The notes: a model not told the origin generated them from the sequence alone. Positions 6,554-13,868 are shown, counted from the stretch's first letter. The stretch: 22,268 nt of DNA from an uncultured Ruminococcus sp. (GCA_937942105.1 CALDFS010000094.1:1-22268); one strand, 5' to 3'. Numbers and translations are program-made.

Positions 6554-7569
6554 AGCAGTTTTCTCTCCATAACTACAGCGATATAGTTGCCCTCGTCCGA
6601 CTCGATACCGGTGGGTGCAAAGCCGTTTTTGCGCCAGAAAGCCTCGCTCTGCGGGTTGCCCTTGGCAAAAGCAAGTCTTACTGAGCCGTAGCCCAGCCCC
6701 GAGATGAATTTAAGGCAATCGCTGATGATTTTAGAGCCTTCGCCCCTGCCCTGCCTTGATTTATCCATCATAAAAAGACCGATAAAGGCGGTGGATTCAT
6801 TGGGGTAACCGAGTATCAAATCCATCACTGCGGCAAGGCTTTCGCCATCGAAGAAGCCGAAATAGTACTTCTGCTCATAGGTGGTTCGGGGCGGGAGAGC
6901 GGACATATCCGATATAATGCTCTCGCGGGTGACGAACGGCGGGCAGTACTTATAAAACATCGAGTTGCCAATGCTCAGGCGGTATATGGCTTCAACATCC
7001 TCGGTGGTAAGTATTCTTGATGTATATTCGGGAGATATTGCCGATATGTCTGCACGTTTTGGGGACGGCTTTGTCTCCCATTTTAACGAATCAAGATATC
7101 TCTGCGCTTCCTGCCTTGATTTGAATATTATTATCTGCTTGCCCTGGCCATGCTTCTCCAAGAGCTCATATATCTGAGGAAGCTTATTTGGCGCGAAATC
7201 GAGGATTGCCTGCCGGAATTCAGGGTCAAGCTCTGATTCCACCCAAGGCATTTCCTCCCTGACCTTGCCCACCCTTTTGCGGGCACCATCCAAGCAGACC
7301 TCGGTGGGATAGTCGAGCAGGAATACGGTGTCGGCGGCGATAAGCCTTCGCTCCAGCGTTCGCTGATAGTTGCCGTCGATTATCCAGCTATCCTTGGCGA
7401 GAATCTCGCCAAGCTTTGCGTCAAATTCCTCCCGCGGGACGGTGGTTCTGTCCGGCTTATGATAGAGCATATCGAGGTAATAGAGCGGCAGAGCAGTGAT
7501 ATCCCTAAGGCTTCGGGAAAATGTGCTTTTCCCTGCGCCCGGGCAGCCGATTATTATTACTTTGTTCAT
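6550..7569 (-). CDS. Fusion of a FlaR-like P-loop kinase domain and a GNAT acetyltransferase
   Basis: Residues 1-165 resemble the adenylate-kinase-like 'DNA topology modulation protein' (FlaR) family: a Walker A loop GCPGAGKST at 8-16, the LYYLDMLYHKPDRTTVPREE block after it, DSWIIDGNY near 60-68, and a C-terminal IIIFKSRQEAQRYL segment. A linker rich in Pro, Lys and Ser (about 165-183) leads into a GNAT domain (about 185-339) with an acetyl-CoA loop QGRGEG at 273-278 and the terminal GNPQSEAFWRKNGF pattern. Each family normally stands alone at roughly 150-190 residues. Substrates are unknown for both halves. ATG 7569 has AAGGAG 8 nt upstream. It lies behind the guaB terminator and is translationally coupled to birA. 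Confidence 0.85.
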   Translation of the reverse strand: MNKVIIIGCPGAGKSTFSRSLRDITALPLYYLDMLYHKPDRTTVPREEFDAKLGEILAKDSWIIDGNYQRTLERRLIAADTVFLLDYPTEVCLDGARKRVGKVREEMPWVESELDPEFRQAILDFAPNKLPQIYELLEKHGQGKQIIIFKSRQEAQRYLDSLKWETKPSPKRADISAISPEYTSRILTTEDVEAIYRLSIGNSMFYKYCPPFVTRESIISDMSALPPRTTYEQKYYFGFFDGESLAAVMDLILGYPNESTAFIGLFMMDKSRQGRGEGSKIISDCLKFISGLGYGSVRLAFAKGNPQSEAFWRKNGFAPTGIESDEGNYIAVVMERKLL

Positions 7570-7593
7570 CTTGGACTCCTTGTGTAAATGTCA

Positions 7594-7631
7594 TTAAAAA
7601 ACGGAACCCTTTTCGGATTCCGTTTCTTTTT
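7594..7631 (-). terminator. Intrinsic terminator of guaB
   Basis: On the minus strand AAACGGAATCC pairs with GGGTTCCGTTT around a short loop, with one mismatch, and runs into TTTTTT. On the plus strand it also ends in a T-rich tract. Only about 24 nt separate its end from the next minus-strand start codon (7569). Confidence 0.85.
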
Positions 7632-7638
7632 GCATAAA

Positions 7639-9114
7639 TCAAATCTGAACCGAGTAGTTGGGAGCTTCCTTGGTGATATAGATATCATGCGGGTGAGACT
7701 CCTTCAAGCCAGCACCGGTTATTCTTACGAACTTGGTCTTGGTATGAAGCTCTTCAACGGTGTGGCAGCCGCAGTAGCCCATACCGCTTCTTATGCCGCC
7801 GCAAAGCTGGAATATAGTGTCAGAAAGAAGTCCCTTATAGGGAACTCTTCCTTCAACGCCCTCGGGGACGAGCTTTTTCGAGCCGGTCTGGAAGTATCTG
7901 TCCTTCGAGCCGCAGGCCATCGCGCCAAGGCTTCCCATTCCTCTGTATACCTTAAACGAACGTCCCTGATAGATCTCTATCTCGCCGGGGGCTTCGTCGC
8001 ATCCTGCTAAAAGTGAGCCGAGCATTACAACGTTTGCGCCCGCCGCCAGTGCCTTAACTATATCGCCGGAGTACTTAATGCCGCCGTCAGCGATTACCGG
8101 AATACCATATTTGTCAGCCATGCATGCGGCGTCATAAACCGCTGTTATCTGCGGAACACCCACGCCTGCAACAACTCTGGTCGTGCAGATGGAGCCGGGA
8201 CCTATGCCGACCTTAACACAGTCCGCGCCCGCCTTGATAAGGGCCTCTGTTCCCTCGGCGGTGGCAACGTTTCCTGCGATCACAGGAACATCCGGGAATG
8301 CATTTTTAACCTTTTCAAGGCAGTTAAGTATATTATGTGAATGACCGTGTGCTGAATCAAGAACCAGGCAGTCAACGCCGGCAGCTACCAGAGCGCCTGC
8401 TCTATCCAAAACGTCGTTAGTAACGCCTATTGCAGCGCCGCAGATAAGTCTGCCCTGTGAATCGGTTGCGGAATAGGGGTACTTTACTGCCTTTTCGATA
8501 TCCTTAATGGTGATAAGTCCTTTAAGATGACCTTCGCCGTCTACCAGCGGAAGCTTTTCTATCTTTTTTCTGCGAAGGATCTCCTGCGCTTCCTCCAACG
8601 ATGTTCCGACCGGCGCTGTTACAAGGTCTTCCTTTGTCATAACATCGCCTATTCTTATTGAGAAGTCGGTGATGAAGCGCATATCGCGGTTGGTGATTAT
8701 GCCGCAGAGCTTGCCGTCAGCCTCGACAATCGGAACGCCGGAAATGCGGTATTTGCCCATAAGCTCGTCAGCGTCGGCAACGATATTGTCGGGCGAAAGG
8801 AAGAACGGATTTACGATAACGCCGTTCTGTGAGCGCTTGACCTTATCGATTTCGTCCGCCTGCTTATCGATAGTCATGTTCTTGTGGATGATTCCTATTC
8901 CGCCCTCTCTGGCAACAGCTATTGCCATGGCGGATTCGGTAACCGTATCCATCGCGGATGTCATAATGGGAACATTGAGCGTTATGCCCTTGCAGAGGGT
9001 TGTTTTAAGCTCAACCAAATTGGGGGTAACGTCCGACTCAGCGGGAACAAGCAGAACATCGTCGAAGGTTAGACCTTCTTTGCCAAACTTAGCTTCAAAA
9101 TTCGTCTCGAGCAT
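7639..9114 (-). CDS. guaB: IMP dehydrogenase
   Basis: The enzyme oxidises IMP to XMP with NAD+, the rate-limiting step towards GMP. The 491-residue length is typical. The N-terminal TFDDVLLVP signature (16-24) is followed by two CBS domains (about 103-155 and 160-215), which in this family bind purine nucleotides and modulate activity. The catalytic loop GPGSICTTR carries the nucleophile Cys310. ADGGIKYSGD and the GMGSLGAM / YKGLLSDTIFQLCGG blocks complete the barrel. ATG 9114 has GGAGGAAA about 6 nt upstream. It is a single-gene unit with a promoter at 9170-9198 and a terminator at 7594-7631; no Bacillus-type PurR box is evident upstream. Confidence 0.97.
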   Translation of the reverse strand: MLETNFEAKFGKEGLTFDDVLLVPAESDVTPNLVELKTTLCKGITLNVPIMTSAMDTVTESAMAIAVAREGGIGIIHKNMTIDKQADEIDKVKRSQNGVIVNPFFLSPDNIVADADELMGKYRISGVPIVEADGKLCGIITNRDMRFITDFSIRIGDVMTKEDLVTAPVGTSLEEAQEILRRKKIEKLPLVDGEGHLKGLITIKDIEKAVKYPYSATDSQGRLICGAAIGVTNDVLDRAGALVAAGVDCLVLDSAHGHSHNILNCLEKVKNAFPDVPVIAGNVATAEGTEALIKAGADCVKVGIGPGSICTTRVVAGVGVPQITAVYDAACMADKYGIPVIADGGIKYSGDIVKALAAGANVVMLGSLLAGCDEAPGEIEIYQGRSFKVYRGMGSLGAMACGSKDRYFQTGSKKLVPEGVEGRVPYKGLLSDTIFQLCGGIRSGMGYCGCHTVEELHTKTKFVRITGAGLKESHPHDIYITKEAPNYSVQI

Positions 9115-9169
9115 ACTTTTCCTCCATATTCTTTTTTGATTCTTTTGGTTTATTAAATGTATTTTATCT

Positions 9170-9198
9170 AATATACACTAATTTTATCGAATAGTCAA
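9170..9198 (-). promoter_or_regulatory. Sigma-A promoter of guaB
   Basis: On the minus strand TTGACT (9198-9193), a 17-bp spacer and TATATT (9175-9170) match 10 of 12 consensus positions. The leader is about 50 nt. A small inverted repeat (GACAA...TTGTC, about 9202-9218) lies just upstream of the -35 and could be an operator; this is speculative. Confidence 0.78.
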
Positions 9199-9280
9199 TA
9201 GGACAAACGCAAGTTGTCAGGGGGTTAATGCGGTGATGGGGTGAAGCACTGAAATCCTCCTGCTAACAGGCTTCTTCGGG

Positions 9281-9478
9281 CTATAAATCCTCGATATCTA
9301 TTCCCATGTCTTTAAACATTTCCTCTACACTCGAAAAGGTTTTGCTGTTTGATTCATCCGCCTCATGCTCCTTGATTATTCTTTCGATTGCCTCCATTTT
9401 TTCTTTGGGATATACTACAGTCGGAATCTCGGGCGGCATCTTTCCAGATTTTAGTTTGTGCGGCTTTCTGTGTGGCAT
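9281..9478 (-). CDS. Small charged hypothetical protein
   Basis: The 65-residue product begins MPHRKPHKLKSGKMPPEIP, a basic and proline-rich start, followed by a helical acidic region (KEKMEAIERIIKEHEAD) and ends in EMFKDMGIDIEDL. No membrane segment or metal site is seen. ATG 9478 is chosen for the strong AAAGGAG about 7 nt upstream; the open frame continues upstream to 9553 but that part overlaps the xylanase terminator. The end loosely resembles RelB-type antitoxin tails, but no toxin gene is adjacent, so I do not make that call. It sits between the xylanase terminator and the guaB promoter. Confidence 0.62.
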   Translation of the reverse strand: MPHRKPHKLKSGKMPPEIPTVVYPKEKMEAIERIIKEHEADESNSKTFSSVEEMFKDMGIDIEDL

Positions 9479-9513
9479 AATTTTCTCCTTTCGTTTCATT
9501 GCTTCCATATATT

Positions 9514-9551
9514 TGAAAAATGAGAGATGCGCATAGCTATGCACATCTCTC
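9514..9551 (-). terminator. Intrinsic terminator of the xylanase gene
   Basis: A 30-nt almost perfect inverted repeat (9522-9551): GAGAGATG and CATCTCTC enclose the 12-bp palindrome GCATAGCTATGC with one mismatch pair. On the minus strand it runs into ATTTTTC. It starts 5 nt after the xylanase stop codon. Confidence 0.85.
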
Positions 9552-9556
9552 ATAAT

Positions 9557-10624
9557 TTAAAACTCTGTCACGCGATAGAAGGCTTCGGTCGGCTGATAAT
9601 CCTTGTCAAACAGCAGCGGGCAGTTTTCAACAACCTTGCCCTGAAGCTTGAAATGATTCAGCCAGGAATACTTGTTCGATACTCCCCACAGGGTGACGTT
9701 TTCGATAACTCCCTTATACTGCCTGAAAATTTCAAACAGCCTGCTGTATACCTCGGGGACCTTTTTCACCGTCTCTGCGGTGATTTCACCGGGATGGTCC
9801 CAGTCGACGCAGTTAACATCCATTTCGGTTACGTGGATTTTAAGCCCCGTTTCAGCGTACATATCATATGTCCGTTTTATTTCGTCGAAATCCTTTTCTT
9901 TCAGGAAGGCGTTGACGTGGCACTGGCAGCCGATAACATCCACCAATCCCCTATCTTTAAGATTGTTAACTAAATTCAGTATCCTTTCGCGCTTTACCGG
10001 GTTGTACTCGTTGTAGTCATTGCAGCAAAGCTCAGCCTTGGGGAAATGCTCCCTTGCCATGGCGTAAAGGGTATAAAGGTAATCTTCGCCGAATTTGTCC
10101 TTATAAACAGTCTGTCTTAGGGCTTCGCCTTCCTTTTTATCGTTGACAGCTTCGTTTACAACATCCCAGCAGTAGCAATCCGGGAAATGCTCGGCAACAA
10201 GGTCATAATGCTCGCGGGTGTTGGTCATCAGCTCCTCTGGTGTTAGCTGGTCGAAGATTCCCCATGGGTATGAACCGTGCCATGAAAGCGTATGCCCGCG
10301 AACGAGTATGCCGTTATCCTTGGCAAAATTATAGATTTTATCGGCTGGAGCAAAATCAACGCACTTTGCAGGGTGAATAAACTGCTCCCTGTCCCTGATA
10401 ACAGGCGGCTCCGGCTTTTTGCCCTGCTTTTCAAGCTCGCGGAGTTTTCTGAAATCCGGCTTGTCATAGTCATGGGGGTGGATTCCGACATACTTCATTT
10501 CATTTTCGGCTGTGACGGTGCTGAAATTTGCCTTTACGCACTCTTTGGCTTCATCAAGCCAGTGCGCGGCTACTGCTGCACCAACAGTGAAGTAATTTTT
10601 GTAGGCCTCCTTTAATGTCTTCAT
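9557..10624 (-). CDS. GH10 endo-1,4-beta-xylanase, cytoplasmic
   Basis: A glycoside hydrolase family 10 barrel of 355 residues that would hydrolyse beta-1,4-xylan or xylo-oligosaccharides. Family landmarks are visible: NEMK (41-44), TLSWHG (112-117), the acid/base Glu158 in DVVNEAVND, CQCHV (233-237) and the nucleophile Glu267 in HVTEMD. There is no signal peptide, carbohydrate-binding module or dockerin, so it should act inside the cell on imported xylo-oligosaccharides. Residues 51-90 form an insertion between NEMK and the DKI helix that is longer than in small GH10 enzymes. The usual WG-x-x-D motif near the C-terminus reads WGVSN. ATG 10624 has AAGGAA 8 nt upstream. It lies 38 nt behind serS with a small hairpin (10641-10655) between them and no terminator U-tract, so co-transcription is likely. 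Confidence 0.93.
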   Translation of the reverse strand: MKTLKEAYKNYFTVGAAVAAHWLDEAKECVKANFSTVTAENEMKYVGIHPHDYDKPDFRKLRELEKQGKKPEPPVIRDREQFIHPAKCVDFAPADKIYNFAKDNGILVRGHTLSWHGSYPWGIFDQLTPEELMTNTREHYDLVAEHFPDCYCWDVVNEAVNDKKEGEALRQTVYKDKFGEDYLYTLYAMAREHFPKAELCCNDYNEYNPVKRERILNLVNNLKDRGLVDVIGCQCHVNAFLKEKDFDEIKRTYDMYAETGLKIHVTEMDVNCVDWDHPGEITAETVKKVPEVYSRLFEIFRQYKGVIENVTLWGVSNKYSWLNHFKLQGKVVENCPLLFDKDYQPTEAFYRVTEF

Positions 10625-10662
10625 ATAATGTTCCTTTCTGAGCCGTTTTTCGGCTGCTTTTA

Positions 10663-11949
10663 TTATTTTTTGGGTACAAGCTTCTCCTTACCGCCCATAT
10701 ACGGTCTTAAAACTACAGGGATATTAACGCTTCCGTCGGCGTTCAGGTTGTTTTCCAAGAACGCAATAAGCATTCTCGGCGGTGCAACAACGGTGTTGTT
10801 AAGAGTATGAGCAAGATATTTGCCGTTTTCGCCGTTTACTCTTATCTTCAAACGTCTTGCCTGAGCGTCGCCGAGGTTCGAGCAGGAGCCGACCTCGAAA
10901 TACTTCTTCTGTCTTGGGCTCCAGGCCTCAACATCAAGCGATTTTACCTTTAAATCTGCCAAATCGCCCGAGCAGCATTCCAAGGTTCTTACCGGAACAT
11001 CAAGCGAACGGAACAAATCAACTGTATTCTTCCAGAGCTTATCGAACCACATCATGGAATCCTCAGGCTTGCAGACTACTATCATCTCCTGCTTTTCAAA
11101 CTGGTGAATGCGGTATACTCCCCTTTCCTCCAAGCCGTGGGCGCCCTTTTCCTTTCTGAAGCAGGGCGAATAGCTGGTCAATGTGATTGGCAGCTCGGCT
11201 TCGGGAACAATCTGGTCTATAAACTTGCCTATCATCGAATGCTCGCTGGTGCCGATAAGATAAAGGTCTTCGCCCTCAATCTTATACATCATGGCGTCCA
11301 TCTCGGCAAAGCTCATAACGCCTGTTACAACATTGGAACGAATCATGAAGGGCGGAACGCAGTAGGTAAAGCCCCTATCTATCATAAAATCTCTTGCATA
11401 TGCGATGACTGCCGAGTGCAGACGGGCAATATCGCCCATAAGGTAATAGAATCCGTTGCCGGCAACGCGGCGGGCGCTGTCTAAATCTATGCCGTTGAAG
11501 CGCTCCATTATTTCCGTGTGATAAGGGATCTCAAAATCGGGCACAGCCGGCTCGCCAAAGCGCTCTATTTCAACGTTTTCGGAATCGTCCCTGCCAATCG
11601 GAACGCTTTTGTCGATGATGTTGGGTATAACCATCATAATCTTGGTGACCTTTTCGGAAAGCTCGGCTTCAATCCTTTCAAGCTCGGCAAGGCGCTCTGC
11701 GGCGTCTGTTACCTGCTTTTTTACCTTTTCTGCCTCTTCCTTCTCGCCCTTTGCCATTAAGCCGCCTATCTGCTTTGACAAGCGGTTGCGGTCGGCTCTG
11801 AGCTTGTCCGCTTCGGTTATGGCTGCGCGGTAGTCGCTATCCAGCTTGATTACCTCGTCAACCAGCGGCAGCTTTTCATCCTGAAACTTATTTTTGATGT
11901 TCTGCTTAACAATGTCGGGGTTTTCTCTTAAAAATTTAATGTCTATCAT
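10663..11949 (-). CDS. serS: Seryl-tRNA synthetase
   Basis: This class II synthetase attaches serine to tRNA-Ser (and tRNA-Sec where present). The 428-residue product has the N-terminal long coiled-coil arm (about 28-105) that grips the tRNA variable arm. The catalytic core has GTSEHSMIG (233-241), motif 2 around CFRKEKGAHGLEERGVYRIHQFEK (263-286, quoted in part) and a motif 3 region reading LNNTVVAPPRMLIAFLEN (383-400). That motif 3 differs from the more common bacterial form with a Gly-Ser/Gly-Arg pattern. ATG 11949 has GAGGA about 10 nt upstream. It follows parB by 55 nt, and that gap contains a parS site; no terminator separates them. Confidence 0.95.
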   Translation of the reverse strand: MIDIKFLRENPDIVKQNIKNKFQDEKLPLVDEVIKLDSDYRAAITEADKLRADRNRLSKQIGGLMAKGEKEEAEKVKKQVTDAAERLAELERIEAELSEKVTKIMMVIPNIIDKSVPIGRDDSENVEIERFGEPAVPDFEIPYHTEIMERFNGIDLDSARRVAGNGFYYLMGDIARLHSAVIAYARDFMIDRGFTYCVPPFMIRSNVVTGVMSFAEMDAMMYKIEGEDLYLIGTSEHSMIGKFIDQIVPEAELPITLTSYSPCFRKEKGAHGLEERGVYRIHQFEKQEMIVVCKPEDSMMWFDKLWKNTVDLFRSLDVPVRTLECCSGDLADLKVKSLDVEAWSPRQKKYFEVGSCSNLGDAQARRLKIRVNGENGKYLAHTLNNTVVAPPRMLIAFLENNLNADGSVNIPVVLRPYMGGKEKLVPKK

Positions 11950-11986
11950 TTTGATCTTCCTCTTTTAATAGTATATTTATATTTGA

Positions 11987-12002
11987 TGTTCCACGTGGAA
12001 CG
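11987..12002. promoter_or_regulatory. parS centromere site behind parB
   Basis: TGTTCCACGTGGAACG is a palindrome at 14 central positions and differs from the site at 13869 only in the last base. It fits the parS consensus TGTTnCACGTGnAACA bound by ParB/Spo0J. It ends 2 nt beyond the parB stop codon, in the parB-serS gap. Confidence 0.93.
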
Positions 12003-12004
12003 TT

Positions 12005-12853
12005 TTAGCCGTTCAGCTTTGCTAAAAGATTTGCGATTGCCGCAAGGTCATCGTTCGAGTAAAACTCGATTTCAAGCTTGCCCTTGCCGTTTTTACCGTT
12101 TACAGTCACCTTTCTGCCTGTTGTCTCAGCCAGCGAAAGCTCTATTTCCTTCAAGTAAACGTCCTTTTTAGGGGCAATTCTGGGCTTTTTCGGCGATAAC
12201 TCGGTTTTTACAAGCTCTTCAAGGTTTCGCACCGTCAGCAAATCGCGTTTTACCTTCTGTGCAAGCTCTGCACGCTTTGCGGAATCCTCAACACCCGCTA
12301 AAATCTTGGCGTGACCGATGGATATTTCACCGTCCCTCACCATTTTCAGAGTTATATCGTCAAGCCCGAGTATTCTCAATGAATTTGCAACCGCCGGGCG
12401 GGATTTTCCCACTATCCTTGCAACCTGCTCCTGAGTGTATCCGTAGGTATCCATAAGCTCCTTATATCCCAAAGCCTCTTCAACAGGATTAAGGTTTTCA
12501 CGCTGAAGATTCTCTACAAGCGCCAGCTCCATGGTCTGCTGGTCTGTAAGCTTGCGAATGAATACCGGAACCTCTTCCAAGCCTGCCATACGTGCGGCGC
12601 GCCACCGTCTCTCCCCCGCAACTATCTGATAGCCGCCTTGCTCCATCGGGCGGACAAGAAGGGGCTGCAAAACGCCATGCTGCTTTATTGATTCCGCCAA
12701 GGTCGACAGCGCCTCATCGTCAAAATCGGTTCTGGGCTGCTCCTTGTTGGGGTATATTTCGGTAAGCCGGAGGGTCTTGTGCGGCTTTTCCTCTGAATCG
12801 TTTTCAGTGAACAAAGCGTCCATTCCCATGCCCAAGCTTTTTGATCGTGCCAT
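12005..12853 (-). CDS. parB: Chromosome partitioning protein ParB (Spo0J)
   Basis: The CTP-dependent DNA clamp that loads at parS, spreads, and recruits SMC for origin segregation. The 282-residue product has the CTP-binding GERRWRAA (80-87) and ENLQREN (114-120) motifs, a helix-turn-helix with GKSRPAVANSLR (149-160) and GHAK (about 184-187), and a C-terminal dimerisation segment. The residues that set specificity in the ParB/Noc family (Arg in KSR, small Ser in ANS, Gly in IGHA) are ParB-type, fitting the nearby CACGTG-core sites. An N-terminal SKSLGMGMDALF stretch matches the ParA-stimulating segment. ATG 12853 has AAAGGAATGG upstream. It lies 84 bp behind parA in one operon, with short tandem repeats in the gap. 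Confidence 0.95.
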   Translation of the reverse strand: MARSKSLGMGMDALFTENDSEEKPHKTLRLTEIYPNKEQPRTDFDDEALSTLAESIKQHGVLQPLLVRPMEQGGYQIVAGERRWRAARMAGLEEVPVFIRKLTDQQTMELALVENLQRENLNPVEEALGYKELMDTYGYTQEQVARIVGKSRPAVANSLRILGLDDITLKMVRDGEISIGHAKILAGVEDSAKRAELAQKVKRDLLTVRNLEELVKTELSPKKPRIAPKKDVYLKEIELSLAETTGRKVTVNGKNGKGKLEIEFYSNDDLAAIANLLAKLNG

Positions 12854-12870
12854 ATCTCACCATTCCTTTA

Positions 12871-12920
12871 CATATGTACATATGCAAATGCATAATGCGT
12901 TCGCCTAATGCATTCGCATA
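12871..12920. repeat. Tandem 13-bp repeats and a 14-bp palindrome between parA and parB
   Basis: Three adjacent units on the plus strand read ATGCAAATGCATA (12882), ATGCGTTCGCCTA (12895) and ATGCATTCGCATA (12908). Units 1 and 3 share the pattern ATGC-N4-GCATA; unit 2 is weaker. A decayed fourth unit may start at 12921. Directly to the left is the perfect palindrome CATATGTACATATG (12871-12884). The array lies wholly in the 84-bp gap between parA and parB. Confidence 0.65.
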
Positions 12921-12937
12921 ATACAAATAAACAAAAA

Positions 12938-13717
12938 CTATTTTTTGCTGCGTTGCCTTATGCGTGATAAAAATTCGCTGCAAAAAGTTTCGTAAGCCTC
13001 GCATCCGCGTGATGATCGGTCGTAATACATTATCGGCTTGCCGTGGCTCGGTGCTTCCGAAAGCGCTACGTTCCGCGGTATGACCGTTTTATATACTTCC
13101 TTCGCGAAATACTTGTTTACCTCGTTCACCACCTGCGCTGTAAGGTTATATCTTCCTACATACATGGTAAACAATATTCCCTCGATATACATATTCGGAT
13201 TGTATCCGTCCTTTATCCTCTTGATAGTATCGGTGAGCTGCACAAGACCTTCGAGCGAATAGAATTCGCACTGAATTGGTATCATAACAGAATCACACGC
13301 CACAAGAGCGTTAAGGGTTATAAGACTAAGCGAAGGCGGAGTATCTATAAGAATAAAATCGAACATATCCTTTACAGCCAAAAGCTGCATTTTAAGCCGC
13401 ATAAGCCTGTTGTCTACCGAGGCAAGCTCGATTTCCGCACCGGCAAGCTTCTGAGCCGATGATATCAGCGAAACGCCCTTGAAAGCCGTTGGCACGACTG
13501 CATCCGCCGCACGGCATGCACCTATAAGGACCTCGTAAACGGTGTTGACTATGCTTCTTTTGCGCACACCTAAGCCGGTGGTGGTGTTTCCCTGAGCATC
13601 TATATCAACGACAAGCACTTTTTTACCCTTTCCGCCAAGTGCAGCCGCAAGATTAACAACGGTCGTAGATTTTCCAACGCCGCCCTTCTGATTTGAAACG
13701 GCGATTATTTTTCCCAT
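12938..13717 (-). CDS. parA: Chromosome partitioning ATPase ParA (Soj)
   Basis: A deviant Walker-type ATPase that binds DNA as an ATP dimer and is stimulated by ParB; in Bacillus Soj also controls DnaA. The 259-residue product has the Walker A motif KGGVGKST (10-17, both lysines present), DIDAQGNTT (38-46), the Walker B-like IDTPPSLS and a C-terminal YDRSSRG segment. It lacks the N-terminal helix-turn-helix of plasmid-type ParA, so is not itself expected to be a repressor. ATG 13717 has AAAGGGGGA about 7 nt upstream. It is first in parA-parB, with a promoter at 13787-13814 and a strong hairpin in the leader. Confidence 0.96.
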   Translation of the reverse strand: MGKIIAVSNQKGGVGKSTTVVNLAAALGGKGKKVLVVDIDAQGNTTTGLGVRKRSIVNTVYEVLIGACRAADAVVPTAFKGVSLISSAQKLAGAEIELASVDNRLMRLKMQLLAVKDMFDFILIDTPPSLSLITLNALVACDSVMIPIQCEFYSLEGLVQLTDTIKRIKDGYNPNMYIEGILFTMYVGRYNLTAQVVNEVNKYFAKEVYKTVIPRNVALSEAPSHGKPIMYYDRSSRGCEAYETFCSEFLSRIRQRSKK

Positions 13718-13741
13718 ATGCGTCCCCCTTTCGTGTATTTC

Positions 13742-13776
13742 AGGCAGTATCGCAGGCTTTCTTTGCGATACTGCCT
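13742..13776 (-). other. Strong 13-bp hairpin at the 5' end of the parA mRNA
   Basis: AGGCAGTATCGCA pairs perfectly with TGCGATACTGCCT around a 9-nt loop. No T-tract follows on either strand, so it is not a typical terminator. It begins a few nucleotides after the transcription start predicted from the promoter at 13787-13814 and ends 24 nt before the parA start. It may shield the 5' end from decay or be bound by a protein. Confidence 0.75.
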
Positions 13777-13786
13777 ATTAAATATA

Positions 13787-13814
13787 AGTATAACACAAAA
13801 AGCGGAGTTTGCAA
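13787..13814 (-). promoter_or_regulatory. parA-parB promoter with extended -10
   Basis: On the minus strand TTGCAA (13814-13809), a 16-bp spacer and TATACT (13792-13787), with TGT directly before the -10 giving an extended -10 element. The predicted start is near 13780. Confidence 0.7.
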
Positions 13815-13828
13815 CTGTTTTTTCGACT

Positions 13829-13860
13829 ATTTGTGAAAATTTATCAGATTGTTCACAAAT
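13829..13860. promoter_or_regulatory. 9-bp inverted repeat upstream of the parA promoter
   Basis: ATTTGTGAA and TTCACAAAT are perfect inverted copies separated by 14 bp, with half-site centres 23 bp (about two helical turns) apart. The repeat lies between parS (13869) and the -35 element. The spacing suits a dimeric regulator; none is identified. Confidence 0.5.
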
Positions 13861-13868
13861 GGAGCCAA

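Noticed and set aside
9281..9478. RelB/DinJ-type antitoxin
   Set aside because: Only the acidic C-terminal tail is loosely similar, there is no ribbon-helix-helix pattern at the start and no toxin gene next to it.
10641..10655. AGCCG-TTTTT-CGGCT hairpin between serS and the xylanase gene as a serS terminator
   Set aside because: In the direction of transcription (minus strand) it is followed by CAGAAAGGA, the next ribosome binding site, with no U-tract.
13850..13858. DnaA-box-like TTGTTCACA upstream of parA
   Set aside because: It differs from TTATCCACA at two positions and is isolated, and it is better explained as part of the inverted repeat at 13829-13860.
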